Shown one piece after another: positions 29,801 to 36,168 of a stretch of 64,000 nucleotides of DNA (position 1 is its first letter; every line of letters starts with the position of its first letter). Source of the DNA: Bedellia somnulentella. Its lineage: Eukaryota; Arthropoda; Insecta; Lepidoptera; Bedelliidae. Under the pieces are notes generated by a model. That model ran no database searches. It worked only from the letters and a program-made list of their open reading frames with translations, and was not told the DNA's origin. The stretch spans positions 8,494,001-8,558,000 of the forward strand of contig OY755178.1 of NCBI GenBank assembly GCA_963576735.1, written 5' to 3'. The position numbers were made by a program, and so were the translations under genes.

Positions 29801-32135
29801 CATGGACTAAAATAATGCAAGTAATGATAAAAATACTGACCGCGGTTACTAGTGAAACGTCATTTAAGCTGGGGGAAATGTAATGTGTAATGTATATGTA
29901 TGTGTTTAGTTTTTGATTCAAAATATCGGTCTCATTTTACGCTGAGCCGCATAGAAACGTGGTTGCCAGTGCTTATAGGGAGAGGGTATTTTGATTTTAT
30001 CTATATAGTATGTTTGTAGAATTAGTCCTGTAAAAGCTGTCTAAATTATTAAAAGAAATTAGTAATATTGCACGGTCTAATAAAAGACTTATCACAGTCA
30101 CAAATTGTAGAAAAAAATGCATTTTTGCGTCACATTTAAGAAGAGGTTTTGCATTTAGATTCATTGCAACAACGTCACTTGATAAGCAGGCGTGTTTTAA
30201 AATAATTACCTTGATGTCAATGTACATACGCTTCTTTGTAATTAATAAGTGGTTGTAAGTGGAATTCATACTAAATGCAAATATTAATAAGTAACTTCGC
30301 TTAATTCCGCTAAATACCTGCAGTCTTCATGCGACATGCACTGTGCACCGCCCGCCTTCCCACTTACAAATATCGAAAAGAAGATTTTAAACAATACTTA
30401 AGTCGAGTACTAAAAAAATCGTAACATAAAACATGCAACAATACTTATTTATTTATTTTATTTATTTTTATTTATTTTTTTATGGAAAACAACAGCTTCT
30501 ACAAAAAAATATATTAAATATATAATGTTATCAGATCCTAACTACATTGAAAATAATGATTAGCTATGGTTTTTTTCAAATTGGAATACAATAAAACAAT
30601 GTTATTTCAGTCGTGGCTGCCGGCAATGAGCGTGCTGGAGGTGCTGGCGCGCGAGGCCGGCAAGCGCCGCGTGCCCGGGCCCGTGCTGCGCCAAGCCACC
30701 ACCAGCGCCAAGTTAGTATATCACATATCATTTTATATCATACATATTATTCATTTTCTAGCAAAGTGTACATACAGAGAAAGAACACTCACTCAAGAAT
30801 TCTCACGGCCATAAATCCCAAAAAGAGCTTCAGAGCTGGAAACTCCTCAGCCATATTTGGTAGTGGATCGGCGAGAAAATTATAGGACCAGAGTAACATA
30901 ACAATCCACTTTAAAATGCCTCATACCCTTAGTCGCCTCTTACGACACCCGTGGGTAGAAAGGGGTGGTGACAATCTAAGCCGGCACTACACAGCATGAA
31001 ACATGTTAAACTCAGTGATGGTGCTGACTGAAAATCAGTTCTCTGAGTCAAAAGCTCACAGAAAATACTGAGTCAGTACCTATTCGCTGTTCAGGTGGCA
31101 CAGGGAGTACATGATATTTTTTGTATTTTTTTGTTGTTTCTATTTTATAGATAATTTATTGTGTATATGTAAAAAAATATGTTACTACAATGGCAAATAA
31201 ACCTCTTTTATTTTTTTCTTTATTCGTCGCATTCTACACAACACTTAACTCAAAAAACAACACAAGCAAAACAAAATAAAAATCTGCTAATTCTATCAGG
31301 CAATGAAAGGTTTAGTAAGTCAGAGTATTGATGTGAGTGAAACCTCACAACAAAGATTTTATAACCGTCTGAGGTAAGACAGTACGAAATTCATATTGCC
31401 CCGGTATCTACACCCATATGAAGTAGACTCAAGGGATTTGTTCCGTGGGATTTACCAATAAATTAATTGAGCTCTCGTCACAAAATATAAGCGTTGCTGA
31501 GAATTATCTTTCTAACAAACCAGTTTTAGTTTGTTATCCCCTCTTTTGTTCACTCTGTTTATATACAAAGTTGCTTGATACCCCATTTTGTAACATCCTG
31601 TATATATACGGACAGATTTGCATCTTACACCCCTTTTGTTACATCCTGTATATATAAAACATTCATTTTTAAGCAACTGACAATTTTAGTAGGGCTTTTT
31701 ATCCATGTATAAAGAAGATAACTAATAGATTTAAGTATGACTGGATTGTTGCAGATTAACGCATAGTATCAATTTCACCATGTTGTTGTACATCTATCTC
31801 ACGTGACTCTAATTTATTGACCTCTCCATTCAAAGGTTGTCTGGAAGAGATCGCTTTTAGTGATAAGACCGCCAATTGTACTTTTGTTAATTCATTCTGT
31901 GTATTTGTAATTGTTTTTCCATATTTGATGTACAATAAAGAGTTTTCTATTCTATTCTATTCTATAACTAATATATAAAGCAAATTACTAATCATACATT
32001 ATTCACATCAGAACAACAACGGGTTGGGCCACCCTAACATCCACGAACGCATGGGCGGCTCGCAGCCAGCCAAAACCGCCCCCGGCCGAGCCCGCCCCGC
32101 CCAAGATAGACTACTTCGATAACCCGCCCGAGTGA
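4785..32135 (+). CDS. stc: NF-X1 / shuttle craft-type zinc finger protein (16 coding exons, 1,135 aa)
   Basis: Exons: 4785-5841, 7286-7465, 8372-8591, 9387-9550, 16115-16319, 16712-16836, 17096-17223, 17757-17910, 20575-20771, 21832-21956, 23864-24049, 24461-24550, 24874-25072, 27308-27460, 30611-30711, 32012-32135. Every junction is GT..AG, phases agree throughout, and the total is 3,408 nt including TGA. Domain order is that of human NFX1 and Drosophila shuttle craft: disordered N-terminus (residues 1-360) with a PAM2-like motif near 153-162, a C4HC3 RING/PHD-like finger near 375-425, Cys/His-rich NF-X1 fingers from about 430 to 940, and an R3H domain near 1000-1065 with its R-x3-H signature at R1028/H1032. 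The family binds nucleic acid in the nucleus and acts in transcription or RNA control; NFX1 isoforms act as E3 ligase or poly(A)-binding-protein partner. The length matches the family (about 1,100). Start choice: ATG 4,785, with an alternative ATG at 4,833 (MSQWNN). Confidence 0.93.
5842..7285 (+). other. stc intron 1 with a truncated SINE
   Basis: Apart from the SINE-A copy at 6,536-6,707 no feature is visible. The acceptor is TGCCTATTTTCAG. Confidence 0.7.
6536..6707 (+). mobile_element. SINE-A, 5'-truncated copy with 15-bp target site duplication
   Basis: The body matches SINE-A from TGTATTAGTACAAAACGGCG to the GTTTATGTTTATGTTATG tail. It is bracketed by a perfect duplication GTTAGTCAACTACAG at 6,521-6,535 and 6,708-6,722, so truncation happened during this insertion. 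Confidence 0.9.
7286..7465 (+). CDS. stc: stc coding exon 2: RING/PHD-like finger, first part
   Basis: Carries CLVCCDRV, HCNNCYHVLHLRCIRKW: the Cys-x2-Cys, Cys-x2-Cys, His-x2-x-Cys ligands of the NFX1 finger. Both ends are in phase 1; the last Cys pair is in the next exon. Confidence 0.92.
7856..7945. repeat. Three tandem copies of a TTTCACGAAA palindrome unit
   Basis: Units of about 30 bases each hold ACTTTCACGAAAGT, then a T/A-rich spacer. TTCACGAA fits the TTC-n2-GAA core of a heat-shock element, but function is inference. Confidence 0.75.
8168..8240 (-). mobile_element. SINE-B fragment
   Basis: GTCGGTGATGGGTCTTCAGC and the following CGCATCGTCC match the SINE-B core in reverse orientation. 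Confidence 0.6.
8372..8591 (+). CDS. stc: stc coding exon 3: end of RING-like finger and first NF-X1 repeat
   Basis: Begins DGKWRCPACQN (closing Cys pair) and continues through CMCGSLRNPQW into CVHPCVMLCHPGPCPPC, the hallmark Cys-x3-Cys-x3-His-x-Gly-x-Cys-x2-Cys finger. Very GC-rich. The donor is AA/GTTAGT, phase 2. Confidence 0.93.
8592..9386 (+). other. stc intron 3 with SINE-B copy
   Basis: Holds the SINE-B copy at 8,836-9,071; otherwise AT-rich intron sequence. The acceptor is TTGTTTTTATAG. Confidence 0.7.
8836..9071 (-). mobile_element. SINE-B copy
   Basis: Reverse-oriented family member: AGAAGGGGTAGCCAGAGC at its 3' side, the GTGATGGGTCTCCAACCGCA core, and GGCCGACACTACACAACATC at its 5' side. 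The (GTAT) tail is missing. Confidence 0.8.
9387..9550 (+). CDS. stc: stc coding exon 4: NF-X1 zinc finger
   Basis: Reads KCGCGAETRSVLC, then CRKKLNCGAHECEKDCHEG with SCGDC, a complete NF-X1 finger. AT-rich codons. The donor is CAAG/GTATGT, phase 1. Confidence 0.93.
10928..12019 (+). mobile_element. Non-autonomous Helitron inserted in the LINE
   Basis: Starts TCTATACTAATATTATAAAG after an A and ends GGGTCAGCTAG before a T, as Helitrons do. Removing it rejoins the LINE reverse-transcriptase frame exactly, which fixes both ends. 1,092 bp, no Rep/helicase reading frame; a SINE-B copy lies inside. Confidence 0.92.
11573..11836 (+). mobile_element. SINE-B copy with 12-bp target site duplication
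   Basis: Full family member from GCTGTGTAGTGTCGGCTTAG to the TATGTATGTAT tail, bracketed by TTATAAAGTGAA at 11,561-11,572 and 11,837-11,848. It is nested inside the Helitron. Confidence 0.9.
12544..12691 (+). pseudogene. Tandem copy 1 of the 5' edge of stc coding exon 5
   Basis: Copies the acceptor side and the first about 95 bases of the exon at 16,115 (GGGCTCGCCTCGCGACGTGC and GGCCAGCGAGCTCACGTACT), followed by TAGTTTTGAATGTTGAACTT. One of two upstream copies in a roughly 148-bp tandem arrangement. Confidence 0.88.
12692..12780 (+). pseudogene. Tandem copy 2 of the stc exon 5 edge, interrupted
   Basis: Same unit as copy 1, cut after GCGAGCTCA by the 12,781-16,037 insertion and resumed at 16,038 (CACGTACCCGTGCGGCACTA). 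The exon portion would still read SPRDVKCTAFTASELT. Confidence 0.85.
13698..14069 (+). mobile_element. tRNA-like tandem-unit element (TLE) with inverted 5' end
   Basis: A 372-bp insertion flanked by a perfect 12-bp duplication ATAATGGTACTG (13,686-13,697; 14,070-14,081). The first 31 bases (13,698-13,728) are the exact reverse complement of 13,773-13,803. Then comes a unit tail (TTCTTTCCTTTATTTATTC), a body, a tRNA-like fold (13,962-14,032) and the same tail again. Related units occur near 28.6 kb and 44-48 kb. Confidence 0.85.
13961..14032 (+). tRNA. tRNA-like pseudo-tRNA inside TLE
   Basis: Folds as a cloverleaf: acceptor GACACGG with CTGTGTC (one G-U), D stem GCTC/GAGC, anticodon stem TCGGG/CCCGA with loop GCGTTTA, T arm GCGGG-TTCGATC-CCCGC. 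Position 33 is C, not T, so a working tRNA is unlikely. It is part of the repeat. Confidence 0.6.
16115..16319 (+). CDS. stc: stc coding exon 5: NF-X1 zinc finger
   Basis: Reads CYCGAGSPRDVPC, ELTYSCGAACSRVLSCGEHV and CRAPCHPPPCPPC, then LTCPCGKM. GC-rich. The acceptor is TATGACGTAG, weak in pyrimidines; the donor is CA/GTTAGT, phase 2. Two older copies of its 5' edge lie upstream. Confidence 0.92.
16712..16836 (+). CDS. stc: stc coding exon 6: NF-X1 zinc finger
   Basis: Reads LEPGKRKLC, PIPLCGNICAKPFSCG and FCKQECHEG. The acceptor is AATATTAACAG, the donor GAAG/GTAATT, phase 1. Confidence 0.92.
17096..17223 (+). CDS. stc: stc coding exon 7: NF-X1 zinc finger
   Basis: Completes the previous finger (GPCPDCPD) and continues PCRCGHTTREVPC with FCQKKCNK. 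The donor is AAG/GTAAAT, phase 0. Confidence 0.92.
17757..17910 (+). CDS. stc: stc coding exon 8: NF-X1 zinc fingers, 3' edge amplified
   Basis: Reads RMSCGRHRCRTLCC, HRCNTPCGRSLTC and HRCDQLCHTGHCAPC. Only the first donor (CTCA/GTATGT at 17,910/17,911) joins in phase with the exon at 20,575. Its last 62 bases are the start of the 91-bp array. Confidence 0.92.
17849..19577 (+). repeat. 91-bp minisatellite, 19 copies, spanning an exon/intron boundary
   Basis: Nineteen head-to-tail units of exactly 91 bp, each with 62 exon bases, the donor GTATGTAAC and 23 further intron bases. Only about six single-base differences are seen (for example units 3 and 19, 11, 12 and 17). A CTGCCAGCTG direct repeat is present in the exon (17,846) and in the flanking intron (19,575), exactly 19 units apart, suggesting the site where duplication began. 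Confidence 0.97.
19578..20574 (+). other. stc intron 8 beyond the array
   Basis: Includes two related 100-base stretches (19,680-19,800 and 19,820-19,940: GTGAAATGTTCTATT..GACTTACATACAGTATTT) and a LINE 3' tail at 20,268-20,516. Confidence 0.6.
20268..20516 (+). mobile_element. CR1-like LINE 3' end
   Basis: Shares GGTTGTCTGGAAGAGATCGC, TAAGACCGCCAATTGTAC and an AATAAAGAG-(TTCTA) tail with 31,737-31,970 and with the LINE at 63,945-64,000. Confidence 0.8.
20575..20771 (+). CDS. stc: stc coding exon 9: NF-X1 zinc finger
   Basis: Reads RCACGAQVVLPPVRCG, then CSAPCRRPRPCGHEALHSCH with ACPPC. Strongly GC-rich. The donor is GAG/GTATAC, phase 0. Confidence 0.92.
21357..21610 (-). mobile_element. 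Miniature Helitron, 254 bp
   Basis: In reverse orientation it starts TCTAATATATAAAATTC and ends GCCGGGTCAGCTAG, with A at 21,356 and T at 21,611 on the + strand. Confidence 0.85.
21696..21803 (+). mobile_element. Miniature Helitron, 108 bp
   Basis: Begins TCTATATAAAAAGTAGAATA after A and ends GTCTGTCAGGTCAGCTAG before T. Very short but with both standard ends. Confidence 0.8.
21832..21956 (+). CDS. stc: stc coding exon 10: NF-X1 zinc finger
   Basis: Reads IPCSQDEFSCGLPCGRPLPC and GKHTCIKTCHQGPC. The acceptor AATGATTGTAG has few pyrimidines; the Helitron end lies 28 bases upstream. The donor is AC/GTGAGT, phase 2. Confidence 0.92.
22270..22530 (-). mobile_element. LINE C-terminal fragment, reverse strand
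   Basis: The translation has SRVNAVEMRSFRSICNV and the later GMLNWFRHIERTDENK, which I recognise as a common LINE polymerase C-terminal block. Confidence 0.7.
23345..23695. mobile_element. Possible inverted-repeat (MITE-like) element
   Basis: GGAGATCCACTCTTCAAGAC near the left and the inverse of GTCGTCTTGATGAGTAGACC near the right pair imperfectly over about 45 bases. No target duplication was identified. Confidence 0.35.
23864..24049 (+). CDS. stc: stc coding exon 11: NF-X1 zinc finger
   Basis: Reads CTQPCAEPRPSCGHECAAPC, then HHGNDTPCPSAAPC and VCNCGRRSAERPC. GC-rich. The donor is AA/GTGAGT, phase 2. Confidence 0.92.
24167..24295 (-). mobile_element. SINE-B, degraded fragment
   Basis: AAAAGGGGTAGTCAAAGCTT and TTCAGCTCCTTTTGGTAGTT follow the family order with many changes. 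Confidence 0.5.
24461..24550 (+). CDS. stc: stc coding exon 12: linker
   Basis: Reads IVSAMVASKMQENETVDMSE, a Cys-free linker between the fingers and the R3H region. The donor is AC/GTAAGT, phase 2. Confidence 0.9.
24630..24705 (+). pseudogene. Decayed copy of the 5' edge of stc coding exon 13
   Basis: AATGCGACGACCAGTGCCGC followed by GTAGATTAGCGCCC aligns with the exon at 24,874 (AATGCGACGACGAGTGCCGC), continuing to GAAGATC versus GCAGATC. An in-frame TAG shows it is dead. Confidence 0.8.
24874..25072 (+). CDS. stc: stc coding exon 13: region before R3H, 3' edge amplified
   Basis: Reads LECDDECRVEQRTRQMALAL and VHRQLSELVQLAKK. The first donor (AAG/GTACGT at 25,072/25,073) gives phase 0, matching the exon at 27,308. 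The last 64 bases begin the 89-bp array. Confidence 0.92.
25009..26680 (+). repeat. 89-bp minisatellite, about 18.8 copies, spanning an exon/intron boundary
   Basis: Units start CGACCCCGCC and repeat every 89 bases; I saw no differences between copies. Each has 64 exon bases, then GTACGTG and ends ..GTGTCTAG. The last copy (26,611) leaves the pattern after GTAC. The roughly 20-base spacer between copies is absent from both flanks. Confidence 0.97.
26681..27307 (+). other. stc intron 13 beyond the array
   Basis: AT-rich with a short GC-richer patch (26,830-26,890). No repeat family recognised. The acceptor is CTTCCATTTCAG. Confidence 0.6.
27308..27460 (+). CDS. stc: stc coding exon 14: R3H domain, first part
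   Basis: Carries the R-x3-H signature (RQFIH) followed by ELCEHFGCESVSYDAEPNRN, as in the NFX1 R3H domain, which binds single-stranded nucleic acid. The donor is AGG/GTATGT, phase 0. Confidence 0.93.
28629..28699 (-). tRNA. tRNA-like pseudo-tRNA inside TLE
   Basis: On the - strand: acceptor GACACTG/CAGTGTC, D arm GCTC-AGTTGGCA-GAGC, T arm GCGGG-TTCGAAC-CCCGC. The anticodon arm has an eight-base loop, so a functional tRNA is doubtful. Confidence 0.55.
28858..29078. repeat. Near-perfect palindrome, 97-bp arms, 27-bp loop
   Basis: 28,858-28,954 is the exact reverse complement of 28,982-29,078; the loop 28,955-28,981 holds part of the tRNA-like fold. Confidence 0.95.
29750..29990 (+). pseudogene. 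Duplicate of intron 14 start plus 3' edge of stc coding exon 14
   Basis: GTTTCTTTTCTATCTATTT and AAGCTGGGGGAAATGTAATG repeat the start of the intron (27,465-27,620). From 29,940, GCTGAGCCGCATAGAAACGT up to GAGAGGGTATTTT repeats the exon end with its donor. It is separated from the original by the 2.1-kb transposon. Confidence 0.85.
29991..30610 (+). other. End of stc intron 14, nothing recognised
   Basis: AT-rich, no repeat family noted. The acceptor of the next exon is TGTTATTTCAG. Confidence 0.5.
30611..30711 (+). CDS. stc: stc coding exon 15: end of R3H region
   Basis: Reads SWLPAMSVLEVLAREAGKRR, matching the conserved C-terminal side of NFX1 R3H. GC-rich. The donor is AA/GTTAGT, phase 2. 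Confidence 0.9.
30793..31002 (-). mobile_element. SINE-B, degraded copy
   Basis: TCTCACGGCCATAAATCCCA, AGAGCTGGAAACTCCTCAGC and AGCCGGCACTACACAGCATG follow the family order in reverse. Confidence 0.7.
31013..31225 (+). mobile_element. Retroposon 3' segment, sister of 880-1,182
   Basis: Shares GATGGTGCTGACTGAAAATC, the following AGTCAGTACC-TTCGCTGTT block and a closing AATAAACCTCTTT. Confidence 0.6.
31737..31970 (+). mobile_element. CR1-like LINE 3' end
   Basis: Closely similar to 20,268-20,516 through GGTTGTCTGGAAGAGATCGC and the AATAAAGAG-(TTCTA) tail. It ends about 40 bases before the last exon. Confidence 0.8.
32012..32135 (+). CDS. stc: stc coding exon 16: C-terminus and stop
   Basis: Reads TTTGWATLTSTNAWAARSQ, then a Pro-rich stretch and the end KIDYFDNPPE before TGA. 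The acceptor is ATTCACATCAG, phase 2. An AATAAA at 32,455-32,460 is a candidate poly(A) signal. Confidence 0.9.
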
Positions 32136-33248
32136 TATCATTAATTTATAAGTCATCACTATACTGTGTGTTTCATCGTGAGATACTGTTCCGGAACTAA
32201 AGGTTTACCCTTCAAACCGAAAATGATAATATCGTCCTACGGATGTATCAAAACGGTCAAAACAAATATAAGACATTGAAAGCGAAAATATTGAAAATTG
32301 CGACATAATCGCAATCGCTATAGATACGTAATCAGGGGGCCGTATCTCTTCCTAACTGCTTGTAAGATATATTTGTTTCGCACTCGCCGCTTCGAAGGTC
32401 AAACGAAGGTTATTAAAAAAGTGTAGAACAATAATATTTTTGGTCATACTTATCAATAAAATCAACGACAACTACGGAGGTATTATTGGATTTGTCGAAT
32501 ATCACCATGTATATGTATAATGACTCAGCAAAATCCGAATCTTCGGTTGTGCGAGTGAGATAGAAATAATTGTTAAAAGGGTTAGAAGAGATACAGATGA
32601 TACGATCGTTGTCGGTATGAAGAGTAGACCTTATTTTATTGACTGTGGTTAGTTAAGCTGAATTCGTATTTGGTTGGAAAATTTGCAAAATGTGTATATC
32701 AAGAAAAACGAAAATTAAAGTAATGCACCAGTAGTCTTATTTTTTATACGACACTTTTACATAGAATATAAATTACAATTGAATCGAAATTTATTAGTTG
32801 CCTAAATCTCACACAAACCAGTATGTTTTTCATATTATGTTTCCAAAAAAGTTTTCATAAGTACATAAAGTTTTAATGGGAATCGTGGTGTTTTGGTTAT
32901 CAGTGACAAAACTAATCAGTCGACTATTTCTGAAATAACTTAACCCTTTGTAAGGCGGGGGCCAAACAGTTGTTACCACAATTTTGACTTAATCTACCTT
33001 CAAAATAGAAGTGTAAGGCAATGATTTTATTATCATACATCTGCCTTAAAAAGTGTTAAATAATCGAAAGATTATAAGTAAATACGCGAACGTGTAATCA
33101 TAATCACGATTACCACCATATTTCATCAAAAGCATCACAGATCTTTAAAATCCTACTTAAATTAATTTCTGCTTATAGTGTATTATGTTCCGGAGTAGTA
33201 CCTCGGGAACAGAAAAAAAGGTAATTATTGTAAAATAGAGTTTCCTGA
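32136..33248. other. stc 3' UTR and downstream, no repeats recognised
   Basis: No coding frame. The 3' UTR probably ends just after the AATAAA at 32,455. Confidence 0.5.
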
Positions 33249-33340
33249 AACATAACATAAAACATAATAAACATAAACGTTCACGCCGAATATCCCCGAA
33301 GGGGTTGGCAGAGGTACTAATACTTCTGAACATCACGTGA
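33249..33340 (-). mobile_element. SINE-A 3' fragment
   Basis: The CATAAC tail, AAACGTTCACGCCG and CCCCGAAGGGGTTGGCAGAG occur in reverse orientation, stopping after CATCACGTGA. Confidence 0.85.
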
Positions 33341-35635
33341 CTGAAACATGTTAATATTAATCAATCACATTAATTTATAATAGGTTAATAAATATTTATC
33401 CTAGATGGTATCAAATGTATCATACATTTTGCACTGACCACAGGGCAAAATAATTGCTGTGAGCACAAGGAATGTAACATTCTACATAATTTATATTAGA
33501 TCACCAGTGTTACTGATTAGGATTACTTATTTATATTCGTATCTCATTAGGTAATCATCAATCATATTTATATAATTGGTGTGCAAGTATTTAATTAATG
33601 GGCTTTGATACAATTATTAGCGTGTTAAAATATATTTCAATGTAAGTGTGGAATGGGCCTATTATGGGTTTTTGACTGGAAATGTTTAATTGTAAAGCTT
33701 TAGTGTTGGCAACGTAATGCTGCTGATCACGAGGACGTTACTTCTTAGTTAGACACACCGTTCATATGTACGTACATTGTATTGTGGTATTTAATAAAAA
33801 GGCTGACATATTTAAGACAAAAAAAAGTCGTCAAAAGATCAGAAGGGCAAGCGCGAGCCGTGTTTAAACTAGTTATCGCGTGGGATAAAGCAGCCATCTC
33901 TTACGCACTTACTTAGTATCGTATACTGCCATCTTATTCTAACCGTTATCGTGTCGATAAAATAGTGCTCGTGCTTGCCCTACTGTTCTTAGGAACTATG
34001 ATATAAATTTTTGTAAATCATAAAATACATTCATACTTTTAAAAAAACGTCTTATTTATTTCAGTCATCATGTTTCATTGTAAAATTTTACTGCTTTAGA
34101 CCTTCTCAATCGATATTTAAATCAAAATTTATGTGGATAATGTTCTTAAAACTTCTTGATTTTCGATTTGATTTCGGGCTTTGTACTAGTTTTTTTATAA
34201 AGTACTTTTGTAGTTTTTCTTTTCGGTATGCAAAGTTTTTTTTTGTATTTGTTAAATGTCTTTGAAGTAACATTGAAGGTCAAATAATGTCTTGGTCAAA
34301 CAGTTTTTTCATATAATAACAGTCATCTTAGCTTTATTTGATTTAATTTAAAGAAAATATTGTTTAAAAGCATAATATCTCGAAAAGGTTTCGTAATCAG
34401 CATCACTTTTGTAAAACTTTGCATACCGAATTGCGATGGCATGGTTCTTAAGAAGAGATCTTATGTCTCATAGTTTTAGAATTTCCGATACTGAAGTGCA
34501 AAGTGATTTTAACATTTATTGGCGTAAGCTAACCTACGACCTCGTGGTCAGCGCTGCTAAATCTAAAAATCTGATCTTCAATTAATATAGTTGTTAGATT
34601 ACGATCTAGTTATGCCTAAAGCACAAAACTGACATAACTTAACTTACCATATTGATATTGTGAATAAAGCATACCATAAGGTAAAATATTAGGCATCAAT
34701 TACCAGAATTGATGTAGTGATTGGTTTTTGTAATTATCAGTTTCTAAACTACTATATCTGAACTGAAACCGCGTATATATTTTTATTTTATGTTTTTGTT
34801 TTATTAAATTTCAAGAAGTTGTTTAAAATAAAATTTATCAATATCAATGATCAACGAAATTTATTCCTGTTGAAATAAGTTTTCATTCCTTAAACCTATT
34901 TGGGTTGTATGTCTTTATAACAATTTAATCGACTGGTTTTCCTGTTTTACCATAGTATATTGAACGCAACTGTAAGGAATTTAGGCTTCACTGAGTAAAG
35001 ATTTCAACGATTTACCATTAGTACCTCTAAGTTTTGGTTACGAGACACGAATTTATTATATATAAATGTTAAATGTTTCACACTTAATAATAGTATATAA
35101 TAAGTGGTTAGCACTTATTTGTCGCACGCTTAAATTTATTTTTCTATATCATTTGAATTTATTGATTAGCCCAATTCTTGTAGGAATAAATTATTTTATA
35201 GCTTTGTAACATGTTACTTTTTCAATTACAAATCCTTGTTTTTAGTTAGTAGTACCATTGCTCATCTACGGTGTATGGATAATGAAGCGAGCTTATAATA
35301 TAAAAATTGTTCAGCACAAGATCGATTCTATTATTTGCCATAAACTTCTTATTGGCGGGTCTATAGGATTACTTCTTACTGAAAAATCAAAATTGTAACA
35401 ATTCTTGTTGTACAGCCGATGTGTATAATAATAAAATGTTACACTTCCGTTTAGTTTTGTTTCATTTATTACCCTTCAAAATTTGTTAGCTTTGGATTGT
35501 TTTATATCAAAACGCAGTTTTATTACTGCAAAATGCGAAATGTGTTTTGGGCACAAATGTATGGATTACGGTTCTATAAACAGATTTCAATAGAACATCG
35601 TGGAAAACCATTACCAAAGATACCTTATTTCTCAG
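33341..35635. other. Intergenic, nothing recognised
   Basis: About 2.3 kb of AT-rich sequence without coding frames or known repeats. Confidence 0.5.
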
Positions 35636-35745
35636 TATTATTTTGTCCTCCATCAACTTCCAAATGTGGCTGAGGAGTTTCTAGCTCTGCAGCTCTGAAT
35701 ACCCCGTTGTGGGATTTATTGCCGTGAGTATATGTATATATGTGT
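35636..35745 (+). mobile_element. SINE-B 3' fragment
   Basis: AACTTCCAAATGTGGCTGAG, then GGGATTTATTGCCGTGAGTA and a TATG-type tail. Confidence 0.7.
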
Positions 35746-36168
35746 GTTAGTATCGTGGAAAGGATATGTTATCAAAGACTACAAATACCTTTGGCGCTTT
35801 TCTTAATTGGTTGTTTGATATGAGATGAAGTGCCAGTGAATCATAAATTTATCATGAGCAAATTCATGATGTGATGTATCATGTAAAACATATTTTATGC
35901 TGATCCACGCTAGCTCTAGATGTATGGAAGGGTGTAGGGTAGGTCTGCACTGCCACGCATGTCAGATATTTTCTCGATATTTTCTGATATCTTTACCTTG
36001 TTATGCTGGATGAATTTATAGAAACTTCGCTGCTACTGTTTATATGCCAAATAACATGTTATTGACCATTTGTAGTATAACTAATTTATTGTAATGTAAT
36101 GATGCGCCGATATATTTAACTACCTTGTGCGCGATCGATTTAACTATCATATTATGAATGGTAAGTCC

